The position numbers were made by a program, and so were the translations under genes. A DNA stretch of 64,000 bases from Bolinopsis microptera (taxonomy: Eukaryota; Ctenophora; Tentaculata; Lobata; Bolinopsidae), in contig NC_087074.1 of assembly GCF_026151205.1 (NCBI RefSeq), positions 3,844,001-3,908,000 of the forward strand. Direction: 5' to 3'. Within the stretch, counting starts at the first letter, position 1. Every line of letters begins with the position of its first letter. The notes under the pieces are model-generated. The model searched no databases and was not told where the DNA came from. It saw only the letters and a list, made by a program, of their open reading frames with translations. Below, one piece after another: positions 37,647 to 46,260 of the stretch.

Positions 37647-40600
37647 TCAATGTTCAGAGTGAGTGATGACACTTTTCAGCTGCATAGCTACACTGTCCTT
37701 CATCTTGAGAAGCTCTGATTTGAAGGTGTTCCCACAGACCAGGTGAATGATGGGATTTGCAAAGCTGTTCAGGTAAGCACAGAAGTTGTAGGTTGCGTAG
37801 AAGTAGGTTTGTCCTAAATCACCCTGAAGAGTGAAGGTAGTGCTTTTATTAAAAATGATTAAGTGGTGCAGCGTCAAAGAATTAGCAGTAAGATTCTTAT
37901 AAACCCTCATTAAACAACCTGTGATCAAGGAGGTATACACTGTACAATTTGGGGTAACCAAGCTATCTATATACTCATAATGCTTACCAAATCGGTGATG
38001 ACAGAATTAGCGGATGAATTCTTCTGGACATTGATAAGCAGGTTTTTGAAGTTGTGGAATATGATGATAGAGTAGCATACGAAGTACCAGGATGTCATCA
38101 GTAGGAGCGAAACTACCTGATAATTTTACTCGATTAGAGAGGACTAAAATCTGTTCTACCACGATTTTGAGACCTTAGATTGGCCTCCATGATGTAAGAT
38201 ACATTTCAGAGAGACCAATTAATGTATGAAGTTGGATATCTAGGAAAGATGGGAGTGAGAATATGAAGGTGCGGCCCCTTGTGATCATCATGTCACCTCA
38301 TAATCTTATATTGCTGATTTTCTTGATGTATCTATACAAATGAAGCATGAAAAATTGTGGATATAAGTCATATGAGTTTATAGAAGACCGAATATTATCC
38401 AACTATCAGTATTTATAGAAGACCACTAAAACTATCCCTTCGAATTTATAGCTCTTCTTTTTTCCTACAACAGTTTTAGTAACAAAGAGCTAAAGGTGTT
38501 TAACCCATTAGGGACGATAGGGTCGTTTACGACCCACCTTTTCTAGAGGCTATAGAGGACAAACCATAATACTAAACGCAACGAATCTTTCGCACATATG
38601 CTCAAAATTTATTGGGCTACATTATTGACTTTCCAGTCGAGACCCAATTAATTACTAACAACTAAATAATTAGGCTAATTAGTCGTCATAATTGGAAAAT
38701 ATTTCACTTTACTTCTTGCCTTGATTGGGACATTAAAACTTTATGTAGGCTTATTTTGTTGAGGACAAAATAGTTGCGGGCAACGATTTCCTTGAGACAT
38801 ATGAAAAGCCCGTGATAATCAGATGTTCACAAACAGAGCTAGACGCTGTTTACTAACTGCGGTCGCATACGACCCACTCGTCCGGGTCGCAAACGACCCA
38901 TCACGGTTTTTCGGCTTTAACTTCTGAAACAAAGACGTTAGGATAAAATAAAAACTGTAGCATAAGTTAAAAACATATGGTCAATACTGTGTAACTCTAA
39001 CTTTTTAAAAATAAAGAATTTGGGTCATTAACGACCCACTCGGCTCACTTTCTTATTACTACATATGTCCATGTAACTTCTTGAATTCAGCCTAAAGCAT
39101 GACATCATAAGTTCAAAATCGCCTCTCAGCAAGTGATAATCATCATAAACTGCGAAAAATCGGTTAAATGGGTCATTAGCGACCCACTAGGACCACAAAA
39201 TTGATTAATTAAATATAATGTTGTCAAACTTTTACAAATATTAGTATAAAAACATGTTATATCTTGGTCATTACCCCTGTACTTTGATTTAACTTTTAAA
39301 ATCGATCAACTGGGTCAATAACGACCCACTCGGAAGTTGAACCACCTCATTAATTATTATCAGTATCATGCTGTTCCACCATCAACAAAGACACTCGTAG
39401 GTCTTAATTCCACGCAAACCACGGGTGGCTGACTACTAGCCCTTCTGAGATCCAGGGCCAACTGAAGGGCCGTCATCACTCATCAAAGAGCTGCGAGAAT
39501 AACACTACTGCATATGCCTGGAGTTGTGTCCTGACTAATACTATGGTGCGTGGAAATCTGTACCGAAAGGACCGTGGCCGTGCCGCAAAAGAAAAGGAAT
39601 CGGCCCTCGTTCCTAACTTGCTAGGTATAGCCATGCTGTTGTTGTTGCTTATTAGATTCTGTTACCTTTTTCGTCAATTTCGAATCTTGGTAAACGACCT
39701 GCTACAACCCACCGCTTGAGACCCAGGGTCCCACGGTGATCAGATTATGTCACTCAAGAAAAATCCCCTGAACGAAGTATACGAGATATGAGATATCATG
39801 TAACCTTGGGTAAATACTGAAAGACGAGTGGTCAAATTGCATATTCTAATCCAACATGCCAATCTGTTTTTTTTTTCATTCCTAGAAAGTACGAGAATAA
39901 CTAAACAACTGCTGCATTCAGATGGCTACATCTACAGCTCTGTGAAGAAGTACAAGGAAAAAGCCCCCCCCCCCCCCCCCCCCCCATTTGGCTGGCGGTG
40001 CTGCAACCTGCAATCTCTCAGACAACTACCTCGTTGTGGGTAACAAACCCCGCAACAACGAGGCAGCTTTCAAAACGAAAACAAGTATTACGTAATCGGC
40101 CGAGAGGGAGGGGAGTTTCCAAATGATTACGCTTGTGTAATTTTGACATAATAGCTATGCGGTGGGGGGGGGGGGGGGCGTAAAAATTGTCCAATAAGTG
40201 ATTACGTAATATATGAACGGCCCCTAAGAAGTAAAGAAAGGGAGCTGCGAAGAGAGTAGATGCAGCCATCTGAAATCTGAATCCAGCAGTTGTATAGTTC
40301 TTCTTGGACGTTATAGGAATCGGGAAAAGATAGGCATGTTGTTTGCTGTCTCACGGCATTACGGTCGTGTACTAACAGCTGATAAACTCACCTACCTATC
40401 AATCCAATTCTGCCCATTATTCGTCAGTCATCGGGTGACGTGATCTGCAGATTACCGTGAGACTCCAGATCTCAGAAGGGCTAGTAGTCAGCCACCCGTG
40501 GTTTGCGTGGAATTAAGACCTACGAGTGTCTTTCTTGATGGTAGAACAACATGATACTGATAATTAATGTCGTGGTTCAACTTCCGAGTGGGTTGTTATT

Positions 40601-43600
40601 GACCCAGTTGATCGATTTTAAAATTTAAATCAACGTACAGGAGTAATGACCAAGATATAACATGTATTTATACTAATATTTGTAAAAGTTTGACAACATT
40701 ATATTTAATTAATCAATTTTGTGGTCCTAGTGGGTCGCTAATGACCCATTTAACCGATTTTTCGCAGTTTATGATGATTATCACTTGCTGAGAGGCGATT
40801 TTGAACTTATGATGTCATGCTTTAGGCTGAATTCAAGAAGTTACATGGACATATGTAGTAATAAGAAAGTGAGCCGAGTGGGTCGTTAATGACCCAAATT
40901 CTTTATTTTTAAAAAGTTAGAGTTACACAGTATTGACCATATGTTTTTAACTTATGCTACAGTTTTTATTTTATCCTAACGTCTTTGTTTCAGAAGTTAA
41001 AGCCGAAAAACCGTGATGGGTCGTTTGCGACCCGGACGAGTGGGTCGTATGCGACCATAGCTGTATCTTTTAAAGTAAACGAGATACAGATTAGCTTTTT
41101 TGGATATCTCATTTTTGCTGTAAAGTGACCTAGTGTGTTAAACGGTATCAAAATCGGCAAACTTTAAAACTCGTCGTCCCTAATGGGTTAAACTAATTAC
41201 AAACTACAAATAATTACATTTGTACACTAATGATCAGTGTGATGACGATGATGGCTTTGTTAAGATCTAAACACTTGTTGTATTTTGCCATTATTATATA
41301 TTATTATTAAACTGTAACAGAAAAAGAGAAGAAACACACATTTAAAGAAATTATTGTGTTATTATTTGTGTTGTTGTTGTTGTTGTTGTTGTTGTTATGC
41401 GACGCATATAAAACGATCCTATCAAAAAATTACTGAAAATGCAGTTTTAACTCACGATCTGCCTACTTTGAGCTTTATCTGTAGCAGAAGTTTCTCCACT
41501 TTTCGACTTTTCCCACGATTTCTGAAAAACGAGTTCACTGATATTTTGTTTGTGAGCTAAATATTATACCATATGCACAAAAATCTGGCTTCTAAATTTT
41601 AAGGTTTTAATGCAATTCTATTGTAGGTTCGAGGTTTTAGCGCCCAGCCTTTTTGGCAGTACTATAACATTAACAGCCCGGAAGCATATTAATGCCTCAG
41701 TGGTAAATTTTCTTTCTCAGGCCTTGCTGTTAGCCTGGACGGTAACGGTGTATACCTAACAAAAATGAATAAATGCTTATGTCCAAACAGAGATGATAAT
41801 CGTGAAGAAACCAATTTCCATGTCGAACTCACATTGTATCTGAGAAAGAGGTATCTAGCTATGATAACATTAGTAACTATTGGTAACTATTGGTAACTAT
41901 TGGTAACTATGTTGAACTCACATTGTATCTGAGAAAGAGGTATCTAGCTATGATAACATTGGTAACTATGATCACCAGTAGAGAGCAGCACATGGGGACT
42001 GGTCCCATTACTAGACTGTAAATCAGGGATTGGTTGTGGTTCTTCTCGTCGTACACAAAGTCGCATATACTCCACCTGCAGACATTATATTCTTCAGCTT
42101 TACCCGTTCTCCCGTGATAGTTGTGATCGTAATATTGCTTAACCAGTCAACAGTGCTACAGTGTTAGGTGCACTAGTATGATATTTAAGTCATTTAGAGA
42201 TACCTAGATGATTACAGGCGGAGAAAGGGTAAAGTACCAAACTCGAGACGATATCATTTAAAAAGCTTACCAATGATATCATCTTCACACGCTTCCTATG
42301 GATAGGTTTATTTAAGTTTGGTTACTAAAATGACAGAATGTTTCAAAACAGCTTTACCAGTTGAAGAATTGATAATGGACCGAGTCAAAGAAGTACGGAT
42401 AGCAAGCAAAGATTGCACCGTATATCAGCGCTCCAATACACAGGCTTGTTATCTGAAATTAAAGATAGTGATGATGCGCCGGACTAAGCAACAGTTATGA
42501 ATTTATCTTCAGTAAGATTATATCAGCAACAGAAATGTGATAATCATGACCATGATCACAGTGTTTCTCACGTCAGTTTGGAGCATTAGCGAGATACAAG
42601 ATGGATCATTGATCAATGAATGATGTGTATCAAAAATAAGCAATGTTTGTTGCCAGATTGTGGAATTTAATTTTTAAATGAACTAACAAAAGTTTTGGAG
42701 ACGACAAAAGATCTGTCATGAGGCAGGTAGACAGCACGTATTTTCATAAGACCAGCCAGTGCAAGGAGTAAGGGAGTGGTTACCATGTTCCAGTTCCACA
42801 GCCAGCCCGCTATCTCGCACAGGGGGCTGTTGTACCAACTTGATCGCTCTGAATTAAGAGTTTTTGTGAGCTTTTATTATGAATTATTAAAAATCTTCAC
42901 CAGAATCTTTTCCAAAGAACTTTCTATGAAATTATTTTGAAAGGTATGCCAGCGAATCTCTGGAGTCAATCATATGGGAGGGTCCTTTAATTAGACTGCA
43001 CTTATAAAGACCATTTTACTAAACCCGAGGAAATCAACGATTCTGTCGGATATTTGACTATAGTTGGTAAGTGGCGTGGATACGCCACTTACCATCTATA
43101 GTCAAATTATCATCCACCACTAACCGGTAAAATCAACCACTTAGCAGTAACTTAATAACTATTATAAATTGAGATCCACCACCAACAGCAGTAAAGTCAC
43201 GTAATGAAGATCCACCACTAACCGGTCACTAAAAAGGATCCACTGTAGATTGCCACCAAACACACAATAAGATCCGTAACTGTCTCAAATATTATGATGA
43301 TATAGTATGGCTTTGCTTGTCCGAGTCGTAGAAAGGCTGTGAGGGATATCGTGTTGAATATGAGTCCAGTCACTCCGAGTATGAGGTGTACCTGGATAAG
43401 TGGAATATTAACCCATATTATAGGATATCCTGTTAAGTGATTCCATAAAATTCCAGGCAGCTATTTGCCCAAGATGAACTTTAGAACTTTCTCTGCCAGA
43501 TCATTTGAGAGCTATAGCTATTTTCTCCCTAAACCTACTTCAAGAATTTCAGCAACAATCCTGTCAAAACATATGGCTGATTAAAATAACTATTTAGCTA

Positions 43601-43821
43601 ACCATGCCCCAGATGTAATCAAGAGGGAGCAGACACATCTGATAAGTTTGGGGGTGCCACTCCCCACTGCCCCCCACATCCTCACAATAATGCAGATTAC
43701 ACTCTGAAAAGATGTAGCCCTCCTTTTGCAGATGAGAATGTGAACTGTTAGGAGTATTCTCCACGAAATGAGCCATGCATATGTTGTAGTCTGAGAACGT
43801 CTCCTCGGTCGCCATCGTCAT
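37647..43821 (-). CDS. Class A G-protein-coupled receptor, multi-exon, apparently intact
   Basis: Minus-strand exons, all open and in matching phase: 43821-43603 (N-terminus, 73 aa, starts MTMATEETFSDYNICMAHFV), 43391-43223 (TM1-TM2), 42848-42688 (TM3), 42075-41922 (TM5), 38116-37988 (TM6) and 37823-37647 (TM7, tail, TGA). A TM4 exon must lie between 42688 and 42075; I could not fix its borders, but the phases (0 in, 2 out) leave room for exactly one. Class A marks: LIFNTISL (N1.50), FETVTDLIVCLVA (D2.50), a cysteine before TM3 (SPLCEIAGW), KIRAVYLP in place of DRY (R3.50 kept), a TM5 proline, and SFANPIIHL for NPxxY. The N-terminus has extra cysteines. The 3.8 kb intron before TM6 holds a transposon. 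Predicted plasma-membrane receptor; ligand unknown. Confidence 0.78.
39870..40030 (+). pseudogene. FLYWCH zinc-finger-like fragment interrupted by a poly-C run
   Basis: The frame contains TKQLLHSDGYIYSSVKKYKE, then a proline run encoded by about 23 C residues (39965-39987), then FGWRCCN. The order DGY-x-Y ... WRC is that of a FLYWCH domain, where the W-R-C follows a variable loop. A diverged inverted copy of the first half lies at about 40260-40310. FLYWCH domains often travel with transposons. The downstream Cys/His pair of a full domain is not convincing here. Confidence 0.45.
40083..40226 (-). repeat. Small dispersed element, copy 1 (ATTACGTAAT ends)
   Basis: Read on the minus strand, it starts GGGGCCGTTCATATATTACG, runs through a long C tract, then GTCAAAATTACACAAGCGTA and ATCATTTGGAAA, and ends near a second ATTACGTAAT. 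A related copy on the other strand is at 48341-48446. The C/G tracts may be miscounted in the assembly. Confidence 0.6.
41366..41397. repeat. (GTT)n microsatellite
   Basis: About ten perfect GTT (TTG) triplets in the large intron of the minus-strand receptor gene. Confidence 0.9.
41825..41985. repeat. Duplicated exon end and splice donor with decamer spacer
   Basis: About 60 bp containing the end of the TM5 exon and its donor (minus strand: CTCAGATACAAT then GTGAGTT) occurs twice, ending at 41922 and again about 90 bp further into the intron. Decamers TGGTAACTAT lie between the copies (41880-41910). On the minus strand the first donor keeps the frame. Reading through to the second meets TAG soon after, so the inner copy is the functional one by this reading. 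Confidence 0.8.
43052..43107. repeat. Perfect-looking hairpin in an intron
   Basis: ATTTGACTATAG with GGTAAGTGGCGT on one side and ACGCCACTTACC with CTATAGTCAAAT on the other form a stem of about 25 bp with a very short loop. It lies between the TM1-TM2 exon (ending 43223) and the TM3 exon of the receptor gene. Function unknown. Confidence 0.75.
43100..43250. repeat. Short repeats echoing the exon 2 splice donor
   Basis: The string ATCCACCACTAACCGGT occurs at about 43111-43129 and again at about 43209-43226, where it is the TM1-TM2 exon donor (minus strand CCG then GTTAGTGGTGGAT). A shorter relative (ATCCACCACCAAC) lies between them. Copies beyond the true exon end carry the same donor consensus. 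Confidence 0.65.
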
Positions 43822-44456
43822 GAACCTGTCATAGGTATACCGTCAGAAAAATGGAGCTTTGTGGGGAGAAGTTACAGAAGGGGACGGAGAGAAGGAGAGC
43901 TGAGAAGGATAGAACAAGGATACAAACATGTGATAATTCGCAAAACCAAACCATGGCTAAAAGCTATCTACATGATTTGGTCGTGCGTGAGTAATGGTAT
44001 ACAAATTGTTAAAGTTTAACATCGCGAAAGTTCCTATAGTTCCTATAGTCATGTACATTGATAGCAAAAGCTTTTATAGCCTCAAGTGAATATTTACACA
44101 AGGAACAAACAAATGCAACTAAAAGATTGCCGACAGTATCTCACTCCAGAAATGGAGCCACCAAGCTCCTGACTCCACGTAGTCATCATACCTGCATGAA
44201 TTGAATTATGCACCATATGCACGTCAACTTGTGCTATCTATATATTCGCTCCGATACCATTAATGCATTACCAAGAATCGGGGACAATACACTTTAGATG
44301 CCATTACCAAGACTATCAAAATGCATTAAACCTTAAGTTGATATGTCGTCCGTAATATGACTTAAAGCAAAACTTCACGCACCCCATTCCATAAAATTAC
44401 AATACCCCTGGAATTGGAAGTTCATTCAATTCGAAAAATGATTGGTCTATCACGGT
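43822..44456. other. Upstream flank of the minus-strand receptor gene
   Basis: Presumed promoter and 5' untranslated region of the receptor gene. No clear core-promoter motif. Not coding. Confidence 0.4.
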
Positions 44457-45006
44457 GCAATTAAATTTGCTTGAGATATCGCTGTAACTTGGAATGCATT
44501 GAACACAGCTCAAGAAATCGCTAATTCTGTGAGATCGCTAATTCTAGAAAGTCGCGAACGAACCCCACAAGCACCCGAGTTAAAAATGGCATTTTAATGA
44601 ACTGTCCCTCGGGGAAATTTCGGACGGGTTAAGTTATTATAGAATTAGCATTCTGTGAGATCGCTAATTCTAGAAAGTCGCGAACGAACCCCACAAGCAC
44701 CCAAGTTAAAAATGGCATTTTAATGAACTGTCCCTCGGGGAAATTTCGGACGGGTTAAGTTATTATATGACTTAACATATGGTATGGCACACGCAAATTA
44801 AATTTGCTTGAGATATCGCTGTAACTTGGAATGCATTGAACACAGCTCAAGAAATCGCTAATTCTGTGAGATCGCTAATTCTAGAAAGTCGCGAACGAAC
44901 CCCAAGCACCCGAGTTAAAAATGGCATTTTAATGAACTGTCCCTCGGGGAAATTTCGGACGGGTTAAGTTATTATATGACTTAACATATGGTATGGCACA
45001 CGCAAA
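44457..45006. repeat. Tandem repeat of about 180 bp, three copies
   Basis: Copies begin near 44457, 44640 (5'-truncated) and 44796 and share GAGATCGCTAATTCTAGAAA, CGCGAACGAACCCC and TCGGGGAAATTTCGGACGGG. Copies 2 and 3 end in the same TATGACTTAACATATGGTAT stretch. Differences are few, so the duplication is young. No coding frame. Confidence 0.85.
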
Positions 45007-46260
45007 AATTTGAACATTTAACAGTTTCTGCATCAGAATATGGTTCCCATGTGTGGTATTGACATTTGAAGTGACAGTTGCCAGGTCTAAGGTAATCTGA
45101 CTGGCGGCAATCCTGCATTCCACCTGTCACTGTAGCTGGCTGGGCGAGATCACTCCTGCTGCTCTCCGCCGCCGAGAATTATATAACGAATATACGGTTT
45201 GTGCCTTCAAGTTCAACCTCTAAGAAATGGCACAAAATTAAAAAGATGTCCGGAGTATTAAATAAAACTTAAATCTAGATTTCGGTTTTAAAATCTCACG
45301 TGCAGTTGCAAAGTCTACGACCGTGGTGTCTGCTGCTCCTGCTGCAAATAACAAATTATATGTTTGTTTATTGGAATTTAGGCGATCAATGGTGTTTTAG
45401 TAAACAAGCTGTGGTAGAACCATAATTACTGTCGCGTTGATTAATTAACATTATTACAATATGCGGCCCGGATTATGATTAATGAAGAAACACAACAAAT
45501 TGCTGCCGGGTGATCCTGTACAATGTCACATAAAGGTATAAACAATTCAAAATCTGACTTCTGAGGAAATGCTGGTATAAGGATCTACATATAAAAACAT
45601 AAAACCAGAAACTTTGAGATTCATTCGTTAATTAATAGCATTGCGAAACAGAAAATGATTGTCGCTTTTGATGTTCAGCGGTTGCAGCATATACAATTTA
45701 ATTTACTCCATTGCAGACATGATTTAATTTGGACTTTCAGAACATCTTACTAGATTTCTAAACGATTGCTCACTTTACTTCTCTCGCAGATACGAGAAGA
45801 AGTAAAACGAAGGCTTGCGGAGGGAATGACGCGCCGGGTAATTAGAACATAGGAGTTTATTTGACAGTAACATGATTATAGATGCTATTTATTTCGGGAG
45901 TTTAAAGTTGGAGACAATATCGAAGAAGAGAGTTATTTCAATTTGTGGGACCTTTATGCTTGAATAGGGGAAAGCTTCCACGAAATGACCGTCCGAATCT
46001 GGATAATAATAATATGTAATCGCATCTTATAGTTATAATGTCACGTATAACTATATGTGTGATTTGTCTTTTTCCGTCGATTGAAACGTCGGAAGAAAGG
46101 TTGGTGTCAAATATGATTGAAAGATACCGTATATAATATGGTCGATAGAAATTGTAGACGCAATGCTTAAAAATTAAACCTACGTCCTGCAGTACCTGCA
46201 CGTACAACGTACGTAATATTCCCTAATACCCTCCCCCCTTCGTGTAATCAGTATTAAACA
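45007..46260. other. Intergenic stretch
   Basis: AT-rich with a short GC-richer patch near 45120-45180. Frames at 44929-45123 and 45938-46207 have no recognisable motif. Nothing else seen. Confidence 0.45.

Larger units (their letters stand above)
38504..41187. mobile_element. piggyBac-like non-autonomous element with long inverted repeats
   Basis: The tips CCCATTAGGGACGA and TCGTCCCTAATGGG are inverted, and TTAA sits at both borders (38500-38503 and 41188-41191), the signature target of piggyBac transposons. Arms of about 600 bp (about 38860-39460 and 40465-41060) are inverted copies. Just inside the tips the two sides differ. Both arms are studded with 16-bp palindromes of the form GGGTC-N6-GACCC. 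The centre (39.5-40.4 kb) has long C and G runs, a FLYWCH-like fragment and a second small element. No transposase frame is seen. It sits in the intron between the TM5 and TM6 exons of the receptor gene. Confidence 0.75.

Noticed and set aside
39965-39987. Long C run as a biological signal
   Set aside because: Homopolymers of this length are easily miscounted in assembly. Reported only as part of the element and FLYWCH-like fragment.
42318-42500. Plus-strand frame MVTKMTECFKTALP...
   Set aside because: It lies antisense inside an intron of the minus-strand receptor gene. No homology or splice context.
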